64,000 nt of DNA from Triatoma infestans (Eukaryota > Arthropoda > Insecta > Hemiptera > Reduviidae): contig JAAEAF010001069.1 of assembly GCA_011037195.1 (NCBI GenBank), forward strand, positions 19,664-83,663. The letters run 5' to 3'. How positions within the stretch are numbered: position 1 is the stretch's first letter; each line of letters starts with the position of its first letter. A model generated the notes under the pieces. It saw only the letters and a program-made list of their open reading frames with translations. It ran no database searches and had not been told where the DNA came from. Position numbers and translations under genes: made by a program. Below, piece by piece: positions 23,201 to 34,330 of this stretch.

Positions 23201-24176
23201 GGGCAAAGTGAAAAGTTTTCGGCCTAGCTCATAGATGGCACTGCTACAAATGAAATTACTGTTTTATTATGTTGGCAAATTTGTTGCAAAAGTAAATATC
23301 AAATGTGAATTTGATCAGATAAATAGTTTATTTTATACGGCTGTTTAAAGTAAGATGTTTTTGACAAAGTGAATAAACTTGAATACCGTTTGATCATAAA
23401 ATTCTTTGTTTTGCATAGTTTACGCCACCATTATAAATTCATCCAAAGTTGGTGAAAGTGTACAAGGAGACTGGACCTTCAGTTTTCAACAGTAAGAAAA
23501 TGGGCAGCTGAGTTTAAACGTAGTTGTACATCGATTGAAGATGATGCACATGAAGGACGGCCCAAAAAACTGCAATTACCGAAGAAAATGTTGAGAAGTT
23601 GACACGATATGTTTCTAGATGATCGACGATTAAAGGAGTATGAGATAGCTGAGGAGTATGAGGCATGTCTGAGGAAAGGATACGTCACATTTTACACGAA
23701 GAACTCAGTCTGATGAGAAAGCTTTGTGTATGTAAAATGAGTGCCGTATTTGTTAAATGCTGATCACAAAAAAAAATGAGGGATTGTGTTTCTCAGCAAA
23801 GTTTGTGCCGTTTTAAGAAGAAGTCAACCGATTTTCTGCGCCGATTTGTTTCGATCGATGAAACGTGGATTCATCACTTTAGACCTGAGTCAAAACAACA
23901 TTCCAAGCAGTGGTTAGACGTTGGTGGTTCTGCATCGATGATAGCAAAGACAATTGCATCGGCTGAACGTTTTAGGTCAAATGAAGATAGCAGCGGTAAA
24001 TGGATATTTTGAATAACTTCTAGAATCGCATATCACTGACGGAATCTAATTATTGGAGAAACGTTGGACAAAGTGTATTGATCTAAAGGGAGGCTACATT
24101 GAGAAATAAATAGCAATTTCATCATTTTGTAGCAGTTTCATCTATTGGCTAGGCCGAGAACTTTTCTCTTTGCCAT
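23201..24176. mobile_element. Mariner-type DNA transposon, decayed
   Basis: Terminal inverted repeats of about 30 bp: GGGCAAAGTGAAAAGTTTTC and CGGCCTAGC at the left, with the inverted match AGGCCGAGAAC...TTTTCTCTTTGCC at the right end (24151-24174). A TA dinucleotide flanks each side. The size (about 975 bp) is typical of mariners, which move by cut-and-paste into TA sites. Confidence 0.88.
23405..24012 (+). pseudogene. Mariner transposase (broken)
   Basis: Frames recover VVHRLKMM-like linker sequence, a helix-turn-helix remnant (ILHEELSLMRKLC across a shift near 23690), FLRRFVSIDETWIHHFRPES (the first Asp of the DD34D triad in DETW.HH) and SKQWLDVGGSAS. Several frameshifts and stops interrupt the roughly 345 residues usual for the family. 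The later catalytic Asp residues are not recognisable, so it is inactive. Confidence 0.85.
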
Positions 24177-24189
24177 TATAACAATAATT

Positions 24190-25885
24190 GTTACAAAAAT
24201 CTGTGTCGAATAATCACACGACTTTCGCTTGCTGGAATTTACATATCGATTAAATTATTTATTTACCCAGTTGAAATACGACCGAAAATATACATTATCT
24301 CCAACCAATACACCAGAGACAAACAAAAAATTTGTCGGATTTCCGGTAAGCCGAGTTTCTTTAAACTCGGAATTTTGACAACCCATTAGATTCATATTTA
24401 TATTAATATAGACACTAGAACCGTCCGTGTAATAAACGGAAATGGCACATTAGAGGAAAAAATGCATAACGTCACAACACAGTTAAATGCATTTTTCTTG
24501 AAAATTTTTACAAATAAAAGTTGTAATTCCTTTTACGATTAGTCGATGTATTAAGGTTTAATAAAATAAGGTTGCAGCTGTTTTTGAGTAAATTGCAAAA
24601 AAAAAAGTGAAAAAATTATACAATAACGTGATATTTATGGTCGAACGAATTTGCTCAAAATCTTATTGGCCCGTCCTCTAGTAATACCTAAACGAGAAAT
24701 CAAATTTCAGATTCCTGTAATTTCCGTTATTAAGCTGACCACATCATGCACACACAAACACAGATCATTTGTAACAAAAAAAAAAAATTTGGGGACCTCA
24801 AAACATGTATTTCCGGTAAAAACTCGATTTCTAAAGTTTGACGTGATCACAATGCTTCCTCTTACAAGTAGTAAGAGAAAGTAAAAAAAAAAATCTGGTG
24901 TGAAACACTCATATAACTTTCTCTTACTCCTGTTTTCAAAATTGTACTCTACAATTTTTATAGTTAGTTTATCAAATTTAATGAAATTCGTCCCTGTTTT
25001 TATAGAGAAAATCACGGAAATTGAAAAAAACTGTACAATAAAAGCGCGTTTCCAAGTATACTAATTTTCTTGAAACTCGGAATTTTGGCCATCTATTTAT
25101 TTATAATTAATTTTGTTTGGATGGTAGAATTGTATAATCAACTATGATTGCACTTGAAAGAAAAACATAACATCATCCCTCTCCCCTATAACCCCCTTAA
25201 ATGACCCTATCAGGAGAGAATGTTTCAAATAAAAGTTGTAGCTCTATGTATATGTTATAGTACACATTCCTACTTTAAAGATAATCGTTAGAGCCGTTTT
25301 CAAGAACATAGCAGAAGACTGAAAAATACATTTCAGTAAAAAGGCATTACCGGTCATCCAAGTTTTTTCACACTCGAATTTCAACCTCCTATTTAATTCT
25401 AATTAATATTATTTAGATGACAGAATTGTATAGTTAATTGAAATAGCACTTTAGATAAAAACCTAACCCCACCTCTAGCCTAAAAGTGCCCTTAAATGAA
25501 TTTTCCCGGAGAAATGCTTTAAATAAAAGTTGTAGCACTTTGTATTTGTACTTGATATTCCATGTTTCAAGAAAATCATCGGAGGAATTTTCAAGAACAT
25601 TGCAAAAAAGTAAAAAAAAACAACAACTAGTAAAGTGGTTACTTTCGGTTGAGGATTTTTTGACAGATAACCTACTGTCGAATTTCATGATGATACCTAA
25701 ACGGAGTATAAAGTTTGAATATTCTACAATTTTTTGTTTTGGAGCTATGCTGTTCACATATACACAGACCGTTTTGTAAAAACAACTTTTTTGGAGTCAG
25801 GGGACCACAAAACGGATATTTCCGGTGACAATTCGATATCGAAAATTTTGCTTGATTACTAAGAGTAATAGAAAGTAATAAGACC
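24190..25885 (+). repeat. TAAGAG repeat, long array of units
   Basis: A first partial unit ends at 24844-24886 with CTTCCTCTTAC...GTAAGAGAAAGTAAAA. A second, nearly full unit (24890-25885) starts with CTCATATAACTTTCTCTTAC and holds two internal monomers with a period of about 300 bp (25075 and 25372). It continues with the AACCTACTGTCGAATTTCAT block and ends GGATATTTCCGGTGACA...AGTAATAGAAAGTAA. No protein is encoded; the longest frames are chance. Confidence 0.85.
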
Positions 25886-26599
25886 TCTTACAATAGTAAA
25901 ACCTGCTACAAAAGTAAAAACAAATACATAATAGTAAAATGGAAAAATAAAGACACTTAAAACCAAAACGGAAGGTTTGTTATCAATTCTGACAAACATT
26001 ATGTCTTAATTAAAATATACCTCTAGTCATTGTATGGTCTTGTTTGTTAAATGTTCCACTTCCGCTTGGATGACGTCATTCAAAGGAGTTTTATTATTTA
26101 AGTACATATTATGTTGGAAGTATCTCTCTTTTTTCATTTTACTTTTTTTTCTTTTTTTTTTTTTTTTTTTTTATTAAAAATGATTAATCTTCTTGAAAGC
26201 TTAAACGAAAAATCTTAAAAGGGAAATTAAATAAAAAATAAAATATAGTGCTTTTAAGTTTTATTAAAGTTTTAAAAAAATTCTACAAAAATTGGGTTAA
26301 TCCTTTAGTTGCTCCGTTTTAAATTTTATTATATGGGCTATCCTTTGAAATAGAATTTATTGCAACTAAGACTACACGCGGAACAGTATCACATTAATTT
26401 GCTTTTCTCAGTAGGTTGCCTTTTATAGTACCAGATAAAACAATTTTTTGTAATCATTGAATTTGTTGGGTTTCAAATATTTTTGAACTTAAATATATGA
26501 AGTTATATGGAAAGATTAGAAGTAATACCGAATAGTCTTATGTCTGTATGATGCATGGTATGAACTTGAAACATGAACGAGGTGTTTAGTGGTAATAAT
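25886..26599. other. AT-rich DNA, no gene recognised
   Basis: Long T run at 26150-26174. No motif. Confidence 0.5.
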
Positions 26600-27010
26600 G
26601 TCTGTCTGTCTAGAAAAAGTTCTTCAGTACAGATCATTTTCCAATGGGTAGAAGAAATGTTGCTCGGGTATCTTCGGCAATGTGAAAAAGCAAGGCCTTT
26701 GATTGGATGATCTTACCCCTCCCCAGTCTGCTCTAAAAATTTATAGTTATCCTCCCAATCACCTATTATCATATCCTAAAGTCCTTCTTGGTCGGCCGAT
26801 TCTCCAGAGTACGGATCATCAGTCTCTCTTATCCATAATGCTTGAAGTAGGCGTTCTCTAAGGCAGTATCCTTAGCCCCATTCTATACACCATATTCACC
26901 AGCGGATATGCTAATCATTCCAGATACTGTTCTGTTCACACTTATGCAGCAATTCTACGCACGATTCAGCCAAATCTCTCTTCTCATCGACCCAATAATA
27001 AGTAGCAAAC
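26600..27010 (+). pseudogene. Jockey RT palm fragment
   Basis: Shifting frames read ILKSFLVGRFSRVRI, SLAPFYTPYSPADM, IIPDTVLFTLMQQFYARFSQ. They correspond to the segment running from FL..R.F.V to the (P.G.VLGP.LY) and YADD blocks of jockey RTs. The catalytic YADD has decayed. Confidence 0.65.
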
Positions 27011-27619
27011 ATCATAAAATTTTTCTCATTTTCTTAGAAATGCGATAAAAAAAAAAAAAAAAAAAATTAAAATGAAGGAAATTTCTTTTTTGATTTCAGT
27101 TTTATTGATATTTATTGATACAAGTGCAAAAAAAAATTACAGTGCAACAAGTAAATATGTTAAATGAAATTAATTAAATTATGAGAGTGTGGTTTGGAGA
27201 ATATATCCAGCGATGGCACTCCACTGTCATGATTTACTATTCTAGATGGTCACAAGGCCAGCGTGAATGGTCCAGAATTAGTGTTTGAGGAGAGCTGATG
27301 CATTAAAAAGATTAAGTTGTGCGGTTGTGGATGAGTGGAATTTAATGAAACGAGTTTTTCATGAATGAAAGGAATGTTTAATCATATTTTTTTTTCTATC
27401 TAATGCCAACTGCTGGCAACTTAGCTAGTCTGTCACTGGCAACGCAATATATGAGAACCGTAGCGTAATAGGGGTTTTGTTCGGCAGCCTCCTGATGTTG
27501 CTGATACAGAGCTTGGCACGCAACAAGGTGCAAAGCGGGCATCCGGCATTCCGCGCCACTCCATTCCTATGCAAGTGCTCGCTTAAGGTAGTCATGGTGA
27601 GTTGTCATTCTAAAGAAAT
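27011..27619. other. Unassigned region
   Basis: 27060-27410 is AT-rich. 27410-27600 is GC-richer with no recognised product, and might be the 5' end of an old non-LTR copy. Confidence 0.35.
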
Positions 27620-27905
27620 GTTTAATCATGAATGGATAGTAAGGTTAGTAACATAGTTGAGTGCATTGACAATTTTTCCAAGGATTTTCGTCTGAATTGA
27701 CAGGATACGATGGGAACTGGAACGCAAGATTGTTCCCCATATTTCTGTGCCATAAGATCATATAGATCCACTTGTAGTAGGTAGAGAAGTCTCTTATTTT
27801 GTACTGCAAGTTTATACCGTCTAGTAGTCTTATGAGTTGTTTGTCTGTACCGTCCATTTAGTTCGAGTGGTTTGGGTCTAGTATGAGGATTCCAAGTCAT
27901 TTTTT
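27620..27905 (-). pseudogene. Jockey-clade C-terminal RT fragment
   Basis: Minus-strand frame MTWNPHTRPKPLELNGRYRQ, then LAVQNKRLLYLLQVDLYDLM. This is the LTWNPHTRLK...L.NK.LLY block after jockey RT. It lies opposite to the jockey sequence that follows. Confidence 0.75.
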
Positions 27906-27964
27906 TGTATATCTAGTAACACAGTTAACTACGTTGTCTATGGGAAAGATTGGAAGGAAACTTA

Positions 27965-28079
27965 ATCTCAAAAGATTACATTCACCCTTGCGCCGCATTC
28001 ACTCTGCGACAGTTAATTACAATTTAATTTCTACCACTTCCATTATTTCCCTCATATCTTGATTTATTCATAGATAACA
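27965..28079 (+). pseudogene. Jockey fragment, left part of a split copy
   Basis: Reads KITFTLAPHSLCDS, then SYLDLFID after a frame change. This corresponds to CQHVTFTLRP...RYLGLYLDK at 14200-14305. Continues at 28563 beyond an LTR-element insertion. Confidence 0.65.
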
Positions 28080-28248
28080 GCATCCAGCAGAGAGGCAAAA
28101 GCTAGTCTACATCAACTTTGCTAGTTTCAACAAACCCAGGCTAGCTACAACAAACTCATAGCCAAATCAGATGAGCTACAGAGATACATCATTCAGCAGC
28201 ACGCTCTAATTTTTCACATGTGAAAAATTTCTTCAGGAGTGGGGATGA
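28080..28248 (+). mobile_element. LTR-retrotransposon internal remnant with polypurine tract
   Basis: Sequence between the split jockey and the LTR. Ends with a purine-rich stretch AGGAGTGGGGATGA (28235-28248) immediately before TGTAATGG, which is where the plus-strand primer tract of a 3' LTR belongs. A short frame (YNKLIAKSDELQRYI) is not recognised. Confidence 0.6.
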
Positions 28249-28562
28249 TGTAATGGTACCGCAGAGACAATGTAACCACAGAGGCCCTCTCTGGTTAACT
28301 GAGACTACTCTCTGACTTAGGCAGGCTAGAGTGGGAGAACCGATGCATATAAGCCAGTGGGAATCTATCTAGATGATATCTATGGTATACAACCATACAG
28401 CTGTACATCGCATCGTGTCATATCTTTACTCACACCATTTATTCTACCATTTCCATTATAAAGTCCAGTGCAGTTAGTGTAAACTTAGCTACATTATATT
28501 AGTGTGTTCATATCTCGTTCATTTAATCAAACCTAATTTCTCTCCTCAACAACTCCATTATA
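28249..28562 (+). mobile_element. 3' LTR (TGTAATGG family)
   Basis: Starts TGTAATGGTACC, contains the promoter module GGCTAGAGTGGGAGAAC, a TATA-like ATGCATATAAGCC, the R/U5 part ATAAAGTCCAGTGCAGTTAG, and ends CCATTATA. Length 314 bp. It resembles the LTR at 49870-50116. Confidence 0.8.
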
Positions 28563-28965
28563 GACAAGAAATTAAATTGGAAATCGATATACGATTAAAA
28601 AGAATTGAATTTAAAGTTACTAGCTAGAGTTTAAAATCTAATCTCTCGCTAGGCAACAAAAGACTCTATATTAAAACAAATCTGGACATATTGTATTTAT
28701 TACAATATGTTCCTATCTTCTCAAAGTCTACCAAACATCATTAATTTGCTCTTTTACAATCTAAGAACTTATAGGGACCTTGAAATTTCTTTCTTTAATC
28801 TAGTCGTCAGAATCCGATTTAAATCATTCCAACAATCCCATTTTTAACTCTTTTTCCGTTATCAATTCTCGTACCATTCCAAATAACCTTCCGTTGCTTT
28901 TTATACGTCAACGACCTCGCGATTTCTTCTTCTCAGATGGGAGCAATTAGCTCAGCGTATTAGGG
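28563..28965 (+). pseudogene. Jockey fragment, right part of a split copy
   Basis: Frames give DKKLNWKS, a decayed central part, then QRPRDFLLSDGSN near 28910-28945, the usual C-terminal end. Jockey similarity resumes exactly after the LTR. The reading frame is heavily broken. Confidence 0.7.
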
Positions 28966-29249
28966 AAGATTTTGTTTTATTTATTTTCTTAAGAGTAGCT
29001 ATAAAACCAAATCCATTCGATCTAACAGACATTTTATGGCTCTAATGCCCATCAGTATTTGTATATCGAATGTTGTCATTTTAAAATGTGTAATGTATAA
29101 ATACGGAACTGTGAGTGGATTAGTGATCAACTAAATTTTTGCCTGTTGGGACGGAAATTTGATGAGGGAATTGTAATTTTGCAATTTTTCTTCTGTTTTC
29201 AGGTGGTCACCCTCGTTTTTCACTTTTTCAATTTTTCTTGTGTTTTTAG
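28966..29249 (+). other. Intron-like DNA before the Dpr-type exon, with a duplicated splice acceptor
   Basis: The last 60 bp hold two copies of a pyrimidine-tract plus AG-GTGGTYACCCTCGTTT segment, at 29182-29219 and 29229-29266. The first AG is at 29201-29202 and the second at 29248-29249. Confidence 0.6.
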
Positions 29250-29407
29250 GTGGTTACCCTCGTTTGGCAAGTGGTCTTACTTTACATAATTCAAAAACTT
29301 CATCTTTTGGTGATCCCATATTCGATCCGACAACATTAAGTGTCACCGTTTCACCTGGAGAAACTGCACAACTTCCTTGCAGAGTTAGAAATCTAGCCGA
29401 TAAAGTT
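29250..29407 (+). CDS. Exon of a Dpr-like immunoglobulin-domain receptor
   Basis: The exon lies between a strong acceptor (TGTTTTTAG at 29241-29249) and a consensus donor (GTT then GTAAGT at 29408). It encodes GGYPRLASGLTLHNS...PIFDPTTLSVTVSPGETAQL, PCRVRNLADKV. The FD...L.VTV..G..A.L.CRV..L.DK pattern is the first half of the N-terminal Ig domain of insect Dpr cell-surface proteins, with the first disulfide Cys in PCRV. Dpr proteins bind DIP partners at synapses. In this family the next exon should start with the SW.RKRD block, which I do not see in the window. The exon enters after two bases of a codon and leaves in phase 0. No stop or frameshift is present, unlike all the transposon coding here. 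A related Ig-superfamily gene is the alternative. Confidence 0.72.
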
Positions 29408-29649
29408 GTAAGTAATTTTATTATATTATTTCTTAATGAATTAAATATATTAAATAATTTCTTTAGTTGCGTACGAGAAGTGATGAATATTTCATTGCCG
29501 AAATGCTAGTTTTATAGATTTAATTTTTTTTATTTTCTTTTAAATTTAATGACATTATTTCTTTTTCTTCCAATTAATAAGTACTAACGCAACCTCAACC
29601 GTATTATCAACCATCTATCCTAAATTTTTATTTTACATTCCTTGATAAA

Positions 29650-30553
29650 TTGGATTAAATGGTGGAAGACTACCTGTTTGACCTTGTCCCTATAGCACAA
29701 GGGGTTGTCAATTATCTTTACTAATTTGTTAAACAAAAATGTGATCTCTGTTGGATATATTTTGAATATAATTTTTCATAAATATATATGTTCTAGACTC
29801 TTATTTACTTCGCATATTAAACATAAAGGAGAAGATACTCTGCCTATTTTGTAGAGACATTCCTTGCATAAATCTTGGCTAGTTCTCAGGCGATATATTT
29901 TTCTACATATACTTTTCGCTGTAACTTCGTTTGAGAACCAGGGCATAATATTTATTGGTAGGTTCTAGATTTATAAAATCTACCTTTAGCTCATAAGGAA
30001 TATTCCTTATTCCATTTATATATTACTTCTCTTTTAATATTCGCCATAAAGTCTGTATAAAATACTTTAATTGACGCTACTATTCCTTCTACAGTGGCCT
30101 TCCTAGCTAGCCTGTCGACCTTCATTACCCTTAATTCCTATAAGGGCTTTAACCCAAACTATTGCATTGTTTATCCTCTATTTCTTATGATTTGGAGTTG
30201 TTCTGTTAACTGGAGCCTAGAACGACTTGCCTTTGAAAAAACTTTCATACTATTTAGCGTCTTAGTGAGGCTGTGAGTGTCCCTCAGAATCTCACCGCGC
30301 ATTAAAGTCTGCAACATATTTTAGTGCTTCTAGAACCGCTATCATCTCGTAGGTATATACGCTAGCTATATCTGGCAACTTGAACATTCTTTCAATCATT
30401 AATTGAGAAATGTTTACGCTACAATCACTTTTGTTCATTATTTTTGATCCGTCCGTGTATATATAAAGAGCCTGTGGCCACCTCAACTAGCATTCGAAAA
30501 ATTTTTCTACCATCAGACCCTTAACGGACTTTTACTGAAGAACTAACGGCAGA
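29650..30553 (-). pseudogene. Non-LTR element with RNase H (I/R1-like), degraded; interrupted after 30553
   Basis: On the minus strand ALYIYTDGSKI (catalytic Asp in TDGS), then VYTYEMIAVLEALKYV (the Glu block) are open at 30486-30292. Frame changes lead to a PGH-like KALIGIKGNEGRQASKEG near 30150 and a weak zinc knuckle region near 29850. The order fits the RNase H end of I- or R1-type ORF2. The copy continues at 30784 on the other side of a nested insertion. Confidence 0.75.
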
Positions 30554-30770
30554 ATGAAAGGGTTGTGAAGCAGATGTTGGAATGGGAAGTAGACCGCAAG
30601 AGAAAGAAAGGGCGTCCCAGGAAACCTTTGTTAGATCTCATGATGGAGTCGCTCAGTGGAAACGGACTTCGCGCAGAGCATTCAGTCGAAAGAGAGAGTT
30701 GGATGGAAAAACTGAAGGATATACTGAGGTTGAGAAAAGCCTCAGTTTTGAGGAAACTCCTTAAAAAAAA
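30554..30770 (+). mobile_element. Short retroposed insertion with 13-bp target duplication
   Basis: AACTAACGGCAGA occurs at 30541-30553 and 30771-30783. The 217-bp insert ends in an A8 tract. It contains an open plus-strand frame with KRKKGRPRKPLLDLMMESL, resembling the GRP..KW.D C-terminal block of non-LTR proteins, so it is probably the 3' end of a severely truncated LINE. Confidence 0.85.
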
Positions 30771-30783
30771 AACTAACGGCAGA

Positions 30784-30950
30784 GTTATGTGTAAACAGAT
30801 AGAGTATTCAATGCTAATATATTCCAATTTGTCTTCACATTTAAGGAGGCCACAGAGGTAATTTATCATATTTCTACAAAGAGAAAAACCAGCTGTAATG
30901 AAATCATATACTCCGTAGTTTGCAGAAATGGAAGCAATTTGCTTCAATTT
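30784..30950 (-). pseudogene. Continuation of the RNase H-bearing element
   Basis: Minus-strand sequence upstream of the RNase H region (ISANYGVYDFITAGFSLCRN). It sits where the RT thumb of this element should be, but similarity is too weak to be sure. Confidence 0.5.
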
Positions 30951-30959
30951 CTATATTTT

Positions 30960-31300
30960 TAGTAAATGTTAATTTGGGGATTGGGACCGGAGTGTTTGAT
31001 TCATGGGCTAGATATTCGGAGTATTTGGGCAAATCTTCCACGCCGAAGATTCACGCAATTAGAAGATGTGTCCGGTTGAATTACGATTGAAAATTTCAGA
31101 ATCTGAAGATTATAATCTAGGCCTTATTAAAGCGCTGAGTTCAATAGTTATCAGTTCAAAATGTATGGACATGTTTCGGCAAAATCAATGTCCTGGGCAT
31201 GTTCAAGAGAGTTATCTTATTTTGGGTGCTAGTACATAGGGCAATATTAGGGTGAAAGGAAATGAGATAGCCGACATCTTAAGGTAAGGATAGCGGTTGT
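30960..31300 (+). pseudogene. RNase H remnant of a second non-LTR element
   Basis: Plus-strand frame near 31195-31290 reads a decayed PGH...RVKGNEIADIL block, the conserved end of retroelement RNase H. Preceding sequence carries several stops. Confidence 0.5.
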
Positions 31301-31552
31301 ATGCCTCCCACCTATGGGACCGGAAACATTCTGTAGGATAAGTGATTAGTCTTACCGAGAAGACCTCGGAAATGAGGAGGATATGAAGATAGCATTACTC
31401 TGGAAAATCATCTCAAGACTGAAGCAAGCTAAGACTTCTCTAGATAGCTGAGACCACAAAAGAGCTAAAACGTGCATCAGCCTGAGTAAAAAATGGATTC
31501 GTTTTTTTCCTGCTCTTAGCAAGTTTATATTATCACAATGATTTGACAAAAA

Positions 31553-31620
31553 CATCCTGATAATGGGTGAACGGCTCGAAACCGGTTGATGGCCACGAAA
31601 AGAAGCATCTCTGATGAGAA
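31553..31620 (+). ncRNA. PLE terminus, family 1, with damaged hammerhead-like motif
   Basis: CATC, CTGATAA, TGGGTGAACGGCTC, GAAA, CCGGTT, GATGG, then AAGAAGCATCTCTGATGA. G8 is A without the matching C3 change, so the core is broken. Confidence 0.6.
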
Positions 31621-32040
31621 GGAAAATAACAAATAAATTACTAATTAAGTGTGAGATAAAATTTATATTTCATAAATATATTTTACAAAACACAGATTAT
31701 ATAATCTGTAATTAGAAAAAGTAAAACGAAAACTAACTTAGTTTACAAAAAAAAAAAATAAATATATATATATATGTCTAAAATATTTCAGATAAATTTC
31801 TCTTGTCTGTTTATATAGAAAGCACGTGATATTATTTTGAAATTCAGGTTAGCTGTCACCTCTTTTGTTTTGACTATATTTGCTTTTAATTTGAATAGAT
31901 AATGGGCGCCACTTTTAATTAAGATAAAATGAAATATTGGCAATTAATAGGAACTTTTTCTTTTTTTTATTTCTTTGACCTGTCAATTTTTTTTTTCTAA
32001 TTATTTCAGAACATTTATTTTTTTTTTAAATTATTGACAA
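31621..32040. other. AT-rich DNA, no gene recognised
   Basis: No motif. Confidence 0.5.
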
Positions 32041-32650
32041 ATGAATCTACTTTATCAATTTTTTTTTAGCCGCTGCAAAAGAAAGTATTGCAATCAAATT
32101 TCGAAAAGTCAGTTTTCATCAGAAATATCTGTTTTGAAGTCTGCGTATGAAAAAAGAGTTTTAGTGCATGTATGTGTGAGTGTGTTCTTCAATGAAATTA
32201 TCTCAAATAAGAAAAATTGCGGAATCACAGTAAGCTTTATTAAGGTATCACAGCATATCACACTAACGTATCGAGCACAATCCATCTAACGAAAGTGCGT
32301 CTCACAATGAAATTCTTTTCTTTCAATAATTTATTATTAACCACACATACAACTAACACAAATAAAGCCTATTTAATATATATTATTAAATTTATTAAAA
32401 ATGTTACAAGAATTGAAAATAAGAAGAAAATCGGTTCACCTTATGTACAAATATGTAGATTAGATTTTCGATTTTATTTTATTTTTTTTTCTCGAAAACG
32501 ATTACAATGAATTAGTAATGCTCAGATATAAAAATATCATATTTGTTAAAAGTAGTATTTCTCTGCTAACGGAAAATGGAAATTGAATGCGACTTTGCTC
32601 AATTGATTTTTTTTTAGCTTTTCTAGACTTGTTTCGAATACGGCTTTGTG
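32041..32650 (-). repeat. TAAGAG repeat, decayed, minus orientation
   Basis: AAAGAAAGTATTGCAATCAA, AAGTCAGTTTTCATCAGAAA, GTGAGTGTGTTCTTC, and at 32560-32640 CTGCTAACGG and TTGCTCAATTGA. These are reverse-oriented phrases of the family. Confidence 0.55.
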
Positions 32651-32900
32651 ATGGAACTGCCTGCAACTACTATATCTTGCCTACAACCATATCATATTGC
32701 AATCCGCCCACTCCTATGTCAGTCACTCAACACGTCACATGAGATGTAACGCACTTCCTTACCACAAACTTGAATACCATAGGGGGCGGGATATCATGAT
32801 CCGCCTACCTCACCCCATACGAAATCAGGAAAGGGATGTAAAGGGAAGTTCTAACTATATTAGGTTCTAACTTATCTCTTTTTACAGATTAGCTATACAG
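32651..32900. other. Unassigned, moderately GC-rich DNA
   Basis: No recognised product. Confidence 0.4.
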
Positions 32901-33165
32901 TGTATAGGATTCAAAGAGAGGGATCCATAGCAGAGAGAGAGAGAGAGAGAAATGACTGGATCATTCTCTCGGACTAGAGTGAGAGAAACTGCTTAAATAC
33001 AGCAACGGGAGATATACGAGGGATATGCAGCAGAGTTCACTTGGCAGTCACAACGTATCATCTACCTTACCCTTTACCACTCTACCATTCTCTGTTATTT
33101 TAATGTAAAGTCCAGGCAGTCAGTGTCACTTTCTACATTTGTGATGGATACCAGAAATATAAAAA
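32901..33165 (+). mobile_element. LTR (TGTAATAG-like family), 3' part missing
   Basis: TGTATAGGATTC, GAGAGGGATCCATAGCAG, (AG)n, CTCTCGGACTAGAGTGAGAG, a TATA-like CTTAAATACAGC, then TACCATTCTC, TAATGTAAAGTCCAGGCAGT. Lacks the CCATTATA end. Confidence 0.7.
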
Positions 33166-33264
33166 TATATTTATTTGAAATAATCAAAATTATGAAGAAA
33201 ATGCAAGCTTGTTGGCAAAAAAGAGTGCACCCAGGTAGAAGATTACAGTTCAGGAAGAGTTCAT

Positions 33265-33710
33265 GAACCTTGTTAGCATTGTCTACCCCTTCTTCTCACA
33301 GGGGAAGATTTGAACGAACAATTAGAAGGCATTCCTTTAACACAGTCTGACCTAGACATTCTACGAGTAGACATCAGTATCACTTTAAGTTAAAACATAA
33401 GAGCTTTGCATTTAATCTAGATAAATAATTGATTTTATAAACATAATAGTTGTGATATTGTAAAATATTTAAATTTCTTTAAAGATAATATACTTAGTTT
33501 AATATACTAGTGTTTTCTTGATTATTTCTTAATACTTCGATCTTTATCTCAAACATACACACAAGCCCTTTTCAGAACCGCTCGTGCTACACAGTATTGC
33601 CACAAATACACTATCACCAATTACATTTCACATTATACAGTGTTATCAGCCATATCTAGTTTATTAATCTAAACCAAAACCATTTTCTTTCCTTCATCAT
33701 ATCCATTATA
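33265..33710 (+). mobile_element. LTR family B, 3' part, plus orientation
   Basis: Shares GAAGGCATTCCTT, CAGTCTG, AAACATAAGAGCTTTGCATT and GTTGTGATATTGTAAAATAT with the reverse of 50591-51145. It also carries ACACAAGCCCTTTT and CGCTCGTGCTACAC. Ends CATATCCATTATAA. Confidence 0.7.
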
Positions 33711-34139
33711 ACAGAAAGAAATTTTCAAAAAGTCTTTATGAAACATTATCAAACAAATCTTCTGCCATTTCAGTTTGTCATTTTATTAACGCTATAACTA
33801 TTCTATAATTTTGTAAAGGTCTTGCAGTACTCTGTTTTTTCAGATCAATATATCTGTGCATAGTCAGAGTACTTTCTTGCTCTCAATTCTCTCTTTCAGC
33901 ATCATAAAAAAAAACACTATAACCCAAAGAATTTCCTTACACTTGGTATTTATGTAAACCAATATACCTCTTTTATTTGTAACAGTTTTCTCGGCAGTAA
34001 TTGTAGGGAAGTTCTGGGAAAGAGCGACCTTAGATCTGCTTCTACCCTTGTAGTTCATTATAAGTTCCACTAACTTATAATACTACTAAGAGCTTGCTAT
34101 TAAGCAGTTAGTAAAAATTTCGACTTACTGAATATATTT
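33711..34139. other. AT-rich DNA, no gene recognised
   Basis: No motif. Confidence 0.45.
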
Positions 34140-34330
34140 TTTCCTTTTTTTCAGGATTTTCTCGAAAATGACGATTTTGATTAAAATTTTATAATGTCTG
34201 GTAATGATTGTTTTATCTTCCCAGGAAACGCTAGAAACATTATTTCCGGTGAAAATTCAATATTAAAAATCTGTCAAGGACGCAGTACCTCTCTAGTTTA
34301 TACAATAATAATAGAAAGCAATATATATAT
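34140..34330 (+). repeat. TAAGAG repeat, terminal part, diverged
   Basis: TTTCTCGAAAATGACG-like start, then ATTATTTCCGGTGAAAATTC and a decayed terminal palindrome (AATAATAGAAAGCAA). Confidence 0.6.

Noticed and set aside
24651..25779. Short open frames in the TAAGAG repeats as genes
   Set aside because: Different copies keep neither frame nor residues, and composition follows the AT-rich repeat.
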